Source: Nocardioides sp. L-11A
GTDB taxonomy: Bacteria; Actinomycetota; Actinomycetes; Propionibacteriales; Nocardioidaceae
Direction of reading: 5' to 3'
Length of the DNA: 64,000 nucleotides
Assembly (NCBI GenBank): GCA_029961745.1
Contig: CP124680.1
Coordinates: 4,836,001-4,900,000 of the forward strand
The first letter of the stretch is position 1, and each line of letters begins with the position of its first letter. The position numbers were made by a program, and so were the translations under genes. Under the pieces are notes generated by a model. That model made no database searches. It saw only the letters and a list, made by a program, of their open reading frames with translations, and was not told the DNA's origin. Positions 41,151 through 49,901 of this stretch are shown in pieces.

Positions 41151-41861
41151 TCAGCCCTGGAACACCGAGATCTCGGCGAGCTCGCGCTGGCTCAGTCCGT
41201 CGCGGTCGATGCGCCCGAGCTTGGCCGTCAGGCCACGGTCGGCGAGACGCGCGGCGAAGGCGGTGTTCTGCTCGAGGAGCAGGATGCTGAGCGCGCCCTC
41301 CCTGCGCAGTCCGCCGAGGAACTCGGTGACCGTGCCGATCGCCGAGGGCGACAGCCCCAGCGACGGCTCGTCGAGGATGAGCAGCCGGGGCTCGGCCATC
41401 AGCGCGCGCGCGATGGCCAGCAGTTGCTGCTCGCCTCCGCTGAGCAGGCCGGCGCGCACCCGGGCACGGGCCTCGAGACGCGGCACCAGGGCGTACATCG
41501 CATCCCGACGCTCCTGCCAGTCGCCGTGGCGGCGGCGGACGAACGCGCCGACCTTGAGGTTCTCCTCGACGCTGAGCTGCGGGAAGACCATCCGGCCCTC
41601 GGGGACGTAGACGATCCCGTCGCGGACCGCAGTCCGAGCGACCGGGGCACCGGCGTACTCGATCCGGCCGGAGGCCGCCGGGACGAGACCCGCGACCGCC
41701 TTGCCCAGAGTGCTCTTGCCGGCGCCGTTGGCGCCGACGACCGCGAGACACTCCCCCGCGGCCACCATCAGGGACATGCGCTCGATCGCCACCGCGCGCC
41801 CGTAGCGGACCGCGAGGTCGTGCACCGTGAGCACGGGTGCTGCCGTGTCGTGTCCGGTCAT
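41151..41861 (-). CDS. Branched-chain-type ABC transporter ATPase (LivF-like), system 1
   Basis: 236 residues. Walker A GANGAGKST, LivF-typical YVPEGRMVFPQLSVEENL, signature LLSGGEQQLLAIARAL, Walker B LLILDEPSLGLSP, and Q/H region LLLEQN. One of two ATPases of a complete Liv-type importer whose genes run 44387 to 41151 in ATGA/GTGA-coupled order (permeases, LivG-like, LivF-like). The substrate is likely a carboxylate used by the surrounding acyl-CoA pathway rather than an amino acid. Confidence 0.92.
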   Translation of the reverse strand: MTGHDTAAPVLTVHDLAVRYGRAVAIERMSLMVAAGECLAVVGANGAGKSTLGKAVAGLVPAASGRIEYAGAPVARTAVRDGIVYVPEGRMVFPQLSVEENLKVGAFVRRRHGDWQERRDAMYALVPRLEARARVRAGLLSGGEQQLLAIARALMAEPRLLILDEPSLGLSPSAIGTVTEFLGGLRREGALSILLLEQNTAFAARLADRGLTAKLGRIDRDGLSQRELAEISVFQG

Positions 41862-42565
41862 GTCAGGTAGGCCTCCACGAGGTCGGTTCGGGACGCGAGC
41901 TCCGCCGTGGCTCCCTCGGCGACCTTGCGACCCGCGTCGAGGACGACGAGCCGGTCGGAGAGAGCCCGGGTACGCCCGATGTCGTGCTCGATCAGGCAGA
42001 TCGTGGTGCCCGCGGCGTGCACCCGGCGGATCATCTCGACGACATGGTCGCGGTCCTCGGTCGCGAGGCCCGCGAGTGGCTCGTCGAGCAGCAGCACCGA
42101 CGGCGCGCGGACGACGGCGATCGCGATGCCCACCAGCTTGCGGCTCGCGAGCGAGCAGTCCTTGACCAGCATGCGCCAGGAGTCCGCCAGCCCGAGCATC
42201 TCGCGCACCCGCTCCACCTGGTCGGGAGCCTTTCCTCGGGTGGCGAGGAGCAGGTTCTGCTCGACGCTCAGGTCTCCGAACCCACCGACGTTCTGGAAGG
42301 TGCGGACCAGCCCGCGCCGGGCGATGCGGTGCGGCTTGACGCCGTCGATCCGCCTGCCCTGCAGGCGGACCTCGCCCTGGGTGGGCGGCATGAACCCGCT
42401 GATCACGTTGAACAGGGTGGTCTTGCCGGCGCCATTGGGACCGATGATGCCGACGCAGTCGCCGCGGGCCACCGCGAGATCGATGTCGGCGAGGACCTCG
42501 ACCCCGCCCAGCCGGACGGTGACGTCGTTGACCTCGAGGACGGGGTGGGCCGTGGACGGGCTCAT
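41858..42565 (-). CDS. Branched-chain-type ABC transporter ATPase (LivG-like), system 1
   Basis: 235 residues. Walker A GPNGAGKTTLF, LivG-typical RRGLVRTFQNVGGF, Walker B VLLLDEPLAGL, H-loop LIEHDI. The ABC signature is degenerate: the expected LSxGxxRR is replaced by SLASRKLVGIAIAV, without the usual Ser-Gly-Gly. This may reduce activity unless the partner ATPase, which has a normal signature, carries turnover. ATGA overlaps on both sides. Confidence 0.9.
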   Translation of the reverse strand: MSPSTAHPVLEVNDVTVRLGGVEVLADIDLAVARGDCVGIIGPNGAGKTTLFNVISGFMPPTQGEVRLQGRRIDGVKPHRIARRGLVRTFQNVGGFGDLSVEQNLLLATRGKAPDQVERVREMLGLADSWRMLVKDCSLASRKLVGIAIAVVRAPSVLLLDEPLAGLATEDRDHVVEMIRRVHAAGTTICLIEHDIGRTRALSDRLVVLDAGRKVAEGATAELASRTDLVEAYLT

Positions 42566-43527
42566 GCGGGGCTCCTGCGACGGGCGAGGAGGGAGCGGCC
42601 GCGCCGGGTGAGGCCGGCGATGCCGCCTGGCTCGACCAGCGCGATCAGGGCGAGGGCGCCGCCGACGAATGCGATCCGCAGCGACGGCTCCACCTCGAGG
42701 TAGAGCGGCAGGATCATGAGGAGGAAAACGCCCGCGAGCGCGCCACCCACCGAGCGGACGCCGCCCACGATGAGCAGGCTGAGCAGGAAGATCGACTCGC
42801 TGGTCGCCATGGAGTCCGGGCCGATGTAGCCGACCATCGGCGCCCAGGCGACGCCGACGGCCGCCGCGAGCGCGGAGGCGACACCGAAGATCACCGTCTT
42901 GTAGACGACCGGGTCGAGGCCGAGGCCACGCGACGCGTTCTCGTCGTCGCGGATCGCGGTCAGCCGCAGACCCCAGTGGGAGCTGCGGATCCAGATCACG
43001 ACGAGCAGCACCACCAGGAACACGACGACCAGCCACAACGAGAAGTAGCGGTAGATGCTGAACCCGAACGGCATCTCGTCGCCCACGCCCCACATCACCG
43101 TCAGCCCCTCGGTTCCGCCGAGCAGGTCGGGCGACTTGGCGACGACGCGCACCATCAGCTCGCCGATGGCGAAGGTGACGACCGCGAAGGACATGCCCGC
43201 GGTCCGCCCCACGACCGGGAAGCCGATCAGGGCGGCCACGACGCCACAGCCCAGCACCGCGGCGAGACCGGCGAGCGGCAGCGGCCAGCCGGCGGTCTCG
43301 TTCAGCACGACGGAGGCATAGGCGCCTGCCCCGAAGAACGCGGCGTGGCCCGCGGGCAGCAGGTTGAGGTTGCCGACCATCAGGTCGAGGCTCAGCACCA
43401 GGGCGCCGTACGCCAGGAAGGTGTTGAGGAGGACGACCCGGTTGTCCGGGACGCTGCACGCCAGGACCACGAGGACGACGGCGACGGCGAGGGCGAGGCC
43501 GGAGCGGCGGAGGGCGACGGTCCTCAT
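42562..43527 (-). CDS. Branched-chain-type ABC transporter permease (LivM-like), system 1
   Basis: 321 residues with about nine or ten membrane helices. LivM markers: SLDLMVGNLNLLPAGHAAFFGAGAYA near the N-terminus, RTAGMSFAVVTFAIGELM, and the ATPase-contact loop AIRDDENASRGLGLDPVVYK. It pairs with the LivH-like permease encoded immediately upstream (ATGA overlap). Confidence 0.92.
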   Translation of the reverse strand: MRTVALRRSGLALAVAVVLVVLACSVPDNRVVLLNTFLAYGALVLSLDLMVGNLNLLPAGHAAFFGAGAYASVVLNETAGWPLPLAGLAAVLGCGVVAALIGFPVVGRTAGMSFAVVTFAIGELMVRVVAKSPDLLGGTEGLTVMWGVGDEMPFGFSIYRYFSLWLVVVFLVVLLVVIWIRSSHWGLRLTAIRDDENASRGLGLDPVVYKTVIFGVASALAAAVGVAWAPMVGYIGPDSMATSESIFLLSLLIVGGVRSVGGALAGVFLLMILPLYLEVEPSLRIAFVGGALALIALVEPGGIAGLTRRGRSLLARRRSPA

Positions 43528-44387
43528 CCCGCGCGCACCTGCTTCCTGTTGAAAAGGCCCTGCGGCATCACGAGGAGGACGACGATCATCGCGGTGAAGG
43601 TGTAGACGCTCGTCATGGACGGGTCGGCGTACCTCGCCGCGAAGGCCTCGACGAGGCCGAGCAGGAGCGAGGCGACCAGGACGCCGACCGGCGAGCCGAG
43701 GCCACCGATGATCGCGACGACGAAGCCGGTGAGCAGGAAGCTCATCCCGATCGACGGCGTCACCGGCGTGACCGACGCGATGCACAGGCCCGCGATCGCG
43801 GCGAGCACCCCGGCGACCACGAAGGCGTAGAGCCCGACCCGGCGCGCCGAGAGCCCCAGGGTCGCGGCGGCGAACCGCTCGTCGCCGGTCGCGCGCAGGG
43901 CGAGGCCGACCCAGGTCCGCTTGAGCGCGACCGCGCAGCCGATCACGATGGCCGCGGTCACCAGGATCACGACGATCCGGGCCCAGGCGATCTGGTCGCC
44001 GCCGGGCAGGCTGAGCGTGCCCTCGACGCGCGGACCGGTGCGCGGGATCGCGGAGAAGAGCTGGAGGAAGAGGTTCTCGCTGAACAGCAGGAGGCCGAGC
44101 GAGAAGGCCAGCCCCTGCAGGTGGTCGCCGATGGTGAACGCGAAGCCGACCAGGTAGACCACCGCGGCGACGGCGACCGCCACCAGCAGAGCGAGCGGGA
44201 TCGCCAGCGCGGTCGGGGCGAGCACCGCGAACCCGATCACCGAGTAGGCGCCGATCGTCACGAACTCGCCGTGCGCGAAGTTGAGGATGTGGGTGACGCC
44301 GAAGGTGATGGTCAGGCCGAGGCCGACCAGCGTGTACAGGCCGGCCTGCATGAGGCCCAGCAGCAGGGTCAGGAGGAGGTCGCTCAC
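43524..44387 (-). CDS. Branched-chain-type ABC transporter permease (LivH-like), system 1
   Basis: 287 residues, about eight membrane helices. LivH markers: GLMQAGLYTLVGLGLTITFG, THILNFAHGEFVTIGAYS, contact loop LRATGDERFAAATLGLSARRV and GGLGSPVGVLVASLLLGLVE. GTG start overlaps the acyl-CoA ligase stop by GTGA, so import and activation genes are translationally linked. Confidence 0.92.
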   Translation of the reverse strand: MSDLLLTLLLGLMQAGLYTLVGLGLTITFGVTHILNFAHGEFVTIGAYSVIGFAVLAPTALAIPLALLVAVAVAAVVYLVGFAFTIGDHLQGLAFSLGLLLFSENLFLQLFSAIPRTGPRVEGTLSLPGGDQIAWARIVVILVTAAIVIGCAVALKRTWVGLALRATGDERFAAATLGLSARRVGLYAFVVAGVLAAIAGLCIASVTPVTPSIGMSFLLTGFVVAIIGGLGSPVGVLVASLLLGLVEAFAARYADPSMTSVYTFTAMIVVLLVMPQGLFNRKQVRAG

Positions 44388-45883
44388 CCGGCCGCCTCCA
44401 GCACCCGCTTGACCTCGAAGCGCTGCAGCTTTCCCATCGAGTTGCGCGGCAGCGCGGCGACGACGACGAGGTCGCGGGGCACCTTGTAGTCGGCGAGGTG
44501 CTCGCGACAGTAGGCGCGCAGGTCGTCTCTCTGCAGCTCCGCGCCGTCCTCGAGGACGGCGACAGCGACGATCTCCTCGCCCCACTGCCGGCTCGGCCGG
44601 CCGACCACGACGCACTCGTGCACGGCGGGATGCCTGTCGACGACCTGCTCGACCTCGGCGGCGTAGACGTTCTCGCCACCGCTGATGATCATCCCGTGCT
44701 TGCGGTCGACGATGGTCAACCGGCCGGCGTCGTCGAAGGAGCCGATGTCACCCGACAGGATCCAGGGGCCGCGCCGGGTGTCGGCGCCCGCGGCCTGCGG
44801 GGAGAGGTAGCCGATCGACGCCGCGATGGTGCGGATGCCGACCTCGCCGCGCTGCCCGGGTGGGCATGGACGGCCGTCGTCGTCGAAGACCGCGACGTCG
44901 GAGCCGACGGTGCTGTAGCCCACGGTACCGCGCCGCACGGTGTCGCGGGACTTGACCTCCATGGTCGCGAAGCCGGCCTCGGTCCAGCCGTAGGTCTCCT
45001 GGATGGTGGCGTCGGGGAACATGTCGAAGGCCGCCTCGACGAGGTCCGCCGCGGCGGCGGCGCCGGACGTCATGATCGAGCGGGCGGTCCGCATCGGCGC
45101 CCGGCCGCGGACGACCCACTCGTCGTGGATCATCTGCGTCATCGACGGCACCAGGAAGGCGAACGTCGCGCGCTCGGCGAACTCGTCGTACGCCTCGGCG
45201 GCCGAGAAGGACGGCATGATCCGGACCTCGCCGCCCATCAGCCAGGTCGCCAGCGCGAAGCTGGAGTAGGACATGTGGAACAGCGGCCCCGGGACGAGCG
45301 TCCGCTCGTCCCACTGGATCCGCAGCTGCCAGCCCCAGCGCATGGTGTTGACGATCCAGTCGTCGTTGCGCACGGCCGCGCCCTTGGGCAGACCGGTGGT
45401 GCCGGAGGTGTAGAACACCACCGCCACCCGCTCGCCGCGCGCGGGATCCTCGATCAGGTCGCGGCCCCGCTCCCCCGGGACGACGGTGTCCGCGTCGACG
45501 ACCCGGACTCCGGGCGCCGCGATCCGGCGGGCCACCTCGACGTACTCGCCCGCGGCGAGGACGGTCCGTGCCTCGGAGTCCGCGAGGATGTGCTGCAGCT
45601 CGCGGTCCGCGAGCCGGTTGTTGAGCGGCACCGCGCCGACCCCCGCCCGCTGGCAGGCGAGGTAGGACGCCAGCGCGTCCAGCCCGTTCGGGAGCAGCGT
45701 CGCGACCATCGGCCCGTGCTCTCCCCCGGCCGTCGCGGAGACCGCGTCGGCGAGGTCGCCGACGCGGTCCCACAGCTGAGCGAAGGTATACGCCGTGGAC
45801 GTGGCGCCGAGCACCGTGGCAGCGACCTGGTCCGGCCGGCTGCGGGCCACCATTCCGACCATGTCCGCCAACGTGTAGTCCAT
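44384..45883 (-). CDS. Acyl-CoA synthetase / AMP-dependent ligase 1
   Basis: 499 residues. ANL-superfamily motifs: P-loop-like FYTSGTTGLPKGA, ETYGWTEAG, hinge region IVDRKHGMIISGGENVYAAEVE, and C-terminal catalytic Lys in NSMGKLQR. It would form the CoA thioester of the imported acid via an acyl-adenylate. Located between its likely transporter permeases and the binding lipoprotein in one minus-strand operon. Substrate chain type cannot be read. Confidence 0.9.
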   Translation of the reverse strand: MDYTLADMVGMVARSRPDQVAATVLGATSTAYTFAQLWDRVGDLADAVSATAGGEHGPMVATLLPNGLDALASYLACQRAGVGAVPLNNRLADRELQHILADSEARTVLAAGEYVEVARRIAAPGVRVVDADTVVPGERGRDLIEDPARGERVAVVFYTSGTTGLPKGAAVRNDDWIVNTMRWGWQLRIQWDERTLVPGPLFHMSYSSFALATWLMGGEVRIMPSFSAAEAYDEFAERATFAFLVPSMTQMIHDEWVVRGRAPMRTARSIMTSGAAAAADLVEAAFDMFPDATIQETYGWTEAGFATMEVKSRDTVRRGTVGYSTVGSDVAVFDDDGRPCPPGQRGEVGIRTIAASIGYLSPQAAGADTRRGPWILSGDIGSFDDAGRLTIVDRKHGMIISGGENVYAAEVEQVVDRHPAVHECVVVGRPSRQWGEEIVAVAVLEDGAELQRDDLRAYCREHLADYKVPRDLVVVAALPRNSMGKLQRFEVKRVLEAAG

Positions 45884-45887
45884 GACG

Positions 45888-47063
45888 TCACTGCCCTCCG
45901 AACGACACGACCTCGCCCTGGCCCTCGCGCAGGACACCCAGGCCCATCGGGCTGGTGTTGAGACCGTCGGCGTCGAAGGAGAGCCGCACGACCCCGTCGT
46001 ACGACGACCCGCGCAGCGCCTCGGAGATCGCCTCCACGTCGGTGGTGGTGCCGGCCTCCTCCATGGCCTGGACCAGCATGCCGACGTAGTCGTAGTGGAC
46101 GAAGGGGAAGTAGGTCATCTCGCCGTCGGGGATGTCGTAGGCGTCGGTGAACTTCGCGATGAACTGCTTCTGCTCGTCGTCGGCCGGGTAGAGCGGGTCG
46201 GCGCCCAGCACCAGCCAGGTGTAGGCGTCCAGCGTGTCCTCGCGCGCGACGCCGGGCTGCGCGGAGATGCCGCGGGTGAGGTAGACCTGCGGCAGCCCGG
46301 CCTCGGCCGCGGCGTCCATGATCGCGGACGCTGCGCTGTCGTTGTTGTAGCCGATGAAGATGCCCTGCACGCCGTCCTTGATCCGCTGGACGATCGGCGC
46401 GAAGTTGGTCGAGGCGGGGTCGTAGAACTCGGTCTGGGAGACGGTGACGCCGTTGTTCTCGAAGGAGGCGGCGTAGCCCTCGGCGAGCGCCTTGCCCGTG
46501 TCGTCGTCGGTCATCAGCATCGCGATGTCCTTGACGTCGGGCAGCTGCTCGACGGCGGCCGGGATGTAGCCGTCGTTGACCATGGTCGTGTCGTTGGGCG
46601 AGAGCCGGAAGAACGGGTCGCCCTTGCCGGCGTACGCGTCCATGCCTGTCGAGACGGACAGCATCATCACGTCGCCGGCGCGCTGGACGGCGGTCGCTGC
46701 AGGCGGGACGGCGGCCGCCATGTCGGGCCCGAAGACGAACTTCGCGCCGAAGCCGGTGATCAGGTCCTGGGTAAGCCCCGCGGCCTTGTTCGGGTCGCTG
46801 GCGAGGTCGACCGCCTTGTAGTCGATCGTGCAGTCCTTGCCGTCGACCTGGAAGCCGGCGGCGTTCGCGTCCTTGACCGCGAGCTCGATGGCACGCTCAC
46901 CGTCGGCCCCGAACGCCGAGGCGGCGCCGGTCTGGCTGAAGATCGAGCCGATCTTGACGACACACTCACCGTCGGCGGCACCGCCGTCGGAGCCGCCACA
47001 GGCGGCGAGGGACCCGAGAGCGAGGACGCCGATCACGGCGAGAGGAAGGGGCGATCGAGACAC
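45888..47063 (-). CDS. ABC transporter substrate-binding lipoprotein (LivK/type I fold), system 1
   Basis: 391 residues with lipobox LAAC after a short signal. Type I periplasmic fold of the Leu/Ile/Val-binding family: VKIGSIFSQTGAASAFGADGERAIELAV, KFVFGPDMAAAVPPAA, and later IFIGYNNDSAASAIMDAAAEAG. GTG 47063 is seven bases after AGGAG and is preferred over a TTG at 47084. First gene of the minus-strand transporter operon, with operator O3 about 70 bases upstream. Confidence 0.9.
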   Translation of the reverse strand: MSRSPLPLAVIGVLALGSLAACGGSDGGAADGECVVKIGSIFSQTGAASAFGADGERAIELAVKDANAAGFQVDGKDCTIDYKAVDLASDPNKAAGLTQDLITGFGAKFVFGPDMAAAVPPAATAVQRAGDVMMLSVSTGMDAYAGKGDPFFRLSPNDTTMVNDGYIPAAVEQLPDVKDIAMLMTDDDTGKALAEGYAASFENNGVTVSQTEFYDPASTNFAPIVQRIKDGVQGIFIGYNNDSAASAIMDAAAEAGLPQVYLTRGISAQPGVAREDTLDAYTWLVLGADPLYPADDEQKQFIAKFTDAYDIPDGEMTYFPFVHYDYVGMLVQAMEEAGTTTDVEAISEALRGSSYDGVVRLSFDADGLNTSPMGLGVLREGQGEVVSFGGQ

Positions 47064-47135
47064 GCGGGAACTCCTGCCTGACAAGGGTGCGTGCGTGGAG
47101 ATCCACGGACGCCTGGGACCGAGATCACACCATTT

Positions 47136-47159
47136 ATTGATTCTGACGTCAACTTCATT
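47136..47159. promoter_or_regulatory. TetR-regulon operator O3
   Basis: ATTGA, two bases, CTGACGTCAA, two bases, TCATT. It lies in the 185-base divergent gap, nearer the binding-lipoprotein gene. Together with O4 the two centres are 39 bases apart, close to four helical turns. Confidence 0.75.
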
Positions 47160-47174
47160 TTACTCGGAGAATCT

Positions 47175-47198
47175 ATTGAAACTGACGTCAATTTCTAA
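47175..47198. promoter_or_regulatory. TetR-regulon operator O4
   Basis: ATTGA, two bases, CTGACGTCAA, two bases, TCTAA. It overlaps TCTAAT, a -10-like hexamer directed toward the beta-ketoacyl synthase gene, so binding would block that promoter. Confidence 0.7.
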
Positions 47199-47248
47199 TA
47201 GCCTCGCAGCACCGGCAGCACCGATGACACGGATGGAGACCGATCACC

Positions 47249-48475
47249 ATGAGCCGAGAGAACGCGGGCGTCGCGATCACCGGGATCGGGGCGATCACCG
47301 CACTCGGGCACAGCCCGGCGGAGTTCACCGCGGCACTGGACGAGGGTCGTACCGCCCTCTTCCCCGCCGCCTGGGCCGACCCCGGGTCCCCCGCGTCCTG
47401 GGCCTCGACCGTCAGCGGCTTCGACCCGCTCGACTGGATGGACCCGCGCCTGGCCGACGGCACCGACCTCTTCGCGCAGTACGCCCTCGCGGCGGCTCAG
47501 CAGGCGGTCGAGGACCACGGCCAGCCGCTGGAGCCGGGCACCGGCGTCGTCATCGGTACGACGATGGCCGGCGTCACCTCGCTCACCGAGGCCCAGCGCC
47601 GGCTCGACCTGGTCGGCCCCGAGGCGGTGCCGCGCAAGCTCAACATCCAGGCCTGGCCGAACATGGCCGCGGGCCAGATCGCGATCAGGTACGCCCTGCA
47701 CGGTCCGCTCCTCACGGTGTCCACCGCCTGCGCGTCGAGCATCGACGCCATCGGCACCGCCCTGGGCATGATCCAGACCGGCCGCGCCGACGTCGTGATC
47801 GCCGGCGGCACCGAGCGCGGCCTGTGCGAGGTCCTGCACCACTCGCAGGCCAGCTACGGCATGACCAACCAGGTCACCGACCCGATGCTGTCGACGATGC
47901 CGTTCGACCGGCGCCGGACCGGGCTGGTCGAGGGCGAGGGTGCCGCGATCGTCGTCCTGGAGAACCTGGAGCGCGCCCGCGAGCGCGGCGCGACGATCCA
48001 TGGCGTGCTGGCGGGCTACGGCTCGCTCTCCGACGGCTCGCACCCCTCGTCCCCGGACCCGAGCGGCTCCTACGAGGCCCAGGCGATGCGCGACGCGCAG
48101 CGGATGGCCGGCGTGACGCCGGACGAGGTCACCGGCCTGGTGGCCCACGCGACCAGCACCCCCAAGGGCGACACCGTCGAGATCAGCGCGATCAACCAGG
48201 TGTTCGGCGAACGGGACGACGACCTGCACGTCACCTCGATCAAGGGCAGCGTCGGACACACCGGCGCCGCGTCCGGCGGCATGGGGCTGCTCCTCGCGCT
48301 GCATGCCATCGCGACCGGGCGCCTCGCGCACATCCCGACCACCCACGAGGTGGAGGACGGCGCCCGCTTCCACATCGTCACCGAGAAGCCCGCGGTCGCG
48401 GACTTCCACACCGTCCAGGTCAACGCCTTCGGGTTCGGTGGCCAGAACTCCTCGATCATCGTGAGGCGAGCATGA
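47249..48475 (+). CDS. Beta-ketoacyl synthase (FabF/KASII-like)
   Basis: 408 residues with a complete thiolase-fold condensing enzyme active site: nucleophile Cys161 in VSTACASSIDAIG, His300 in AHATSTPKGD and His337 in KGSVGHTGAASGG, with the C-terminal GFGGQNSSI motif. FabF-type enzymes condense malonyl-ACP with an acyl chain. Finding one first in a catabolic operon, with no ACP or acyltransferase, is unexpected; it may use CoA esters, run a C-C cleavage or build a product from a pathway intermediate. It is preceded by GGAG and controlled through O3/O4. Stop overlaps the NTF2-like gene by ATGA. Confidence 0.88.
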   Translation: MSRENAGVAITGIGAITALGHSPAEFTAALDEGRTALFPAAWADPGSPASWASTVSGFDPLDWMDPRLADGTDLFAQYALAAAQQAVEDHGQPLEPGTGVVIGTTMAGVTSLTEAQRRLDLVGPEAVPRKLNIQAWPNMAAGQIAIRYALHGPLLTVSTACASSIDAIGTALGMIQTGRADVVIAGGTERGLCEVLHHSQASYGMTNQVTDPMLSTMPFDRRRTGLVEGEGAAIVVLENLERARERGATIHGVLAGYGSLSDGSHPSSPDPSGSYEAQAMRDAQRMAGVTPDEVTGLVAHATSTPKGDTVEISAINQVFGERDDDLHVTSIKGSVGHTGAASGGMGLLLALHAIATGRLAHIPTTHEVEDGARFHIVTEKPAVADFHTVQVNAFGFGGQNSSIIVRRA

Positions 48476-48885
48476 GCGACCAGCAGACCACCCCCACCAC
48501 CCCGACCCGGCGCGATGTCGTCGCCGGGTGCGCCGCGGAGTGGTCGCGCCGCTCCCAGGCCGGCGACTTCGACGGGATGCTGGCACTGGCCGCGCCCGGG
48601 ATGACCGCCTGGCAGAGCGGCGGCGAGCCGCCGAGCCCGTTCGTCGAGGCGATCGAGGGCATCCGGACGATGCACGAGCGGATGGGCCAGTGGCAGTACC
48701 TGCACCCCCGGCTGATCGTCGACGACCACGGCTTCTGCGAGCAGCACGTCGTGCGCTTCGCGCGGGCGGACGGCAGCACCCGCGACTTCACGGCCTGCGT
48801 GGTCGCCGAGGTCGACGAGAACGGGCTCATCTCCCGGCTCGACGAGTACCTCGACCCGGCCCGGAACTCCACCTGGGTGGCCTGA
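48472..48885 (+). CDS. NTF2/SnoaL-like protein
   Basis: 137 residues with the SnoaL/NTF2-like cone fold pattern: a helical start (VVAGCAAEWSRRSQAGDFDGMLALAAPG), then beta strands ending FTACVVAEVDENGLISRLDEYLDP, the usual family closing. Members include isomerases, cyclases and hydratases of polyketide or steroid chemistry (ketosteroid isomerase type) as well as non-enzymes. Coupled to the beta-ketoacyl synthase, so it may act on that enzyme's product. Confidence 0.8.
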   Translation: MSDQQTTPTTPTRRDVVAGCAAEWSRRSQAGDFDGMLALAAPGMTAWQSGGEPPSPFVEAIEGIRTMHERMGQWQYLHPRLIVDDHGFCEQHVVRFARADGSTRDFTACVVAEVDENGLISRLDEYLDPARNSTWVA

Positions 48886-48926
48886 GCCGTCGGGCTCGCC
48901 ATCGACCTACCCCGAAGGGACCTCTC

Positions 48927-49859
48927 ATGGACGGCATCTGCAGTGGCCGCGTCGCCATCGTGACCGGAGCGGGCCGCGGCCTCGGCCGAGCCCATGCGCT
49001 CGAGCTCGCCCGCCAGGGCGCGCGCGTCGTCGTCAACGACACCGGCGGCGACGTCCACGGCACCGGCGCCGACCGGGCCGTGGCGGACCTGGTCGTCGAG
49101 GAGATCCGGGCACTGGGCGGCGAGGCCGTCGCGAACTACGCCGACGCCGCCGACTGGGAGGGCGCGGCGAGCATCGTGTCCGACGCGCTCGAGGCCTATG
49201 GCCGCCTCGACTCCCTGGTCAACAACGCAGGCATCCTGCGCGACCGGATGTTCGTGAACATGTCGGTCGAGGAGTGGGACGACTGCATCCGCGGGCACCT
49301 GCGCACGACCTTCTCCTGCACCAAGCACGCCGTCGCGCACTGGCGCGAGGAGTCCCGCGCGGGACGCGAGGTGGACGCCCGGGTCATCAACACCTCCTCA
49401 CCGTCGGGGCTGTACGGCAACCTCGGGCAGAGCAACTACGGAGCGGCGAAGGCCGGCATCGCGGCGTTCACGATCATCACCGCGAGTGAGCTCGCCCGCT
49501 ACGGCATCACCGTCAACGCCATCGCACCGGGCGCCCGCACCCGGATGACGGAGAACCTCGCCGTGCTCGATGGCGCCACGACCGATGCCGACGGCGGGTT
49601 CGACGAGATGGCGCCCGAGAACGTCTCCCCGCTCATCGCCTTCCTCGCCAGCAGCCGCTCGGCCGGGATCACCGGCCGCGTCTTCAACGTCTGGGGCGGT
49701 CGGGTCAGTGTCGCCGAGGGCTGGGCCGCCGGCCCCGGCGAGGACAAGGGAGCCCGGTGGACCGTCGACGAGCTCACCTACTCCCTGCCGGCCTTCGTCT
49801 CCGACGCGGCCCCGAACGCCGACACCTGGGGCGTCCGGCCGGAGTCGACCTTCGCCTGA
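48927..49859 (+). CDS. SDR dehydrogenase, MFE-2-like 3-hydroxyacyl-CoA dehydrogenase
   Basis: 310 residues. NAD(P)-binding VTGAGRGLGRAHALELA, then VNDTGGDVHGTG, which is typical of the dehydrogenase domain of peroxisomal multifunctional enzyme 2; NNAG; and catalytic Ser plus YxxxK in NTSSPSGLYGN and SNYGAAKAG. It would oxidise a 3-hydroxyacyl-CoA, fitting the MaoC-like hydratase of the island. It follows the NTF2-like gene by 41 bases with an AGGGA-type site. Operator O5 begins at its stop codon. Confidence 0.87.
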   Translation: MDGICSGRVAIVTGAGRGLGRAHALELARQGARVVVNDTGGDVHGTGADRAVADLVVEEIRALGGEAVANYADAADWEGAASIVSDALEAYGRLDSLVNNAGILRDRMFVNMSVEEWDDCIRGHLRTTFSCTKHAVAHWREESRAGREVDARVINTSSPSGLYGNLGQSNYGAAKAGIAAFTIITASELARYGITVNAIAPGARTRMTENLAVLDGATTDADGGFDEMAPENVSPLIAFLASSRSAGITGRVFNVWGGRVSVAEGWAAGPGEDKGARWTVDELTYSLPAFVSDAAPNADTWGVRPESTFA

Positions 49860-49883
49860 ATCGAACTTGACGTCAATGTCAGT
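49860..49883. promoter_or_regulatory. TetR-regulon operator O5
   Basis: ATCGA, two bases, TTGACGTCAA, two bases, TCAGT. Six bases later comes TAGGGT, then six bases to the GTG at 49902: a compact leaderless promoter whose upstream half is covered by the operator. Confidence 0.75.
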
Positions 49884-49901
49884 TGATTCTAGGGTCGCAC
49901 T

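Noticed and set aside
45883..45890. TGACGTCA at the junction of the binding lipoprotein and ligase genes as a seventh operator
   Set aside because: Only the eight central bases match; the outer ATTGA and TCAAT arms are missing and it is within coding sequence of a co-transcribed pair.
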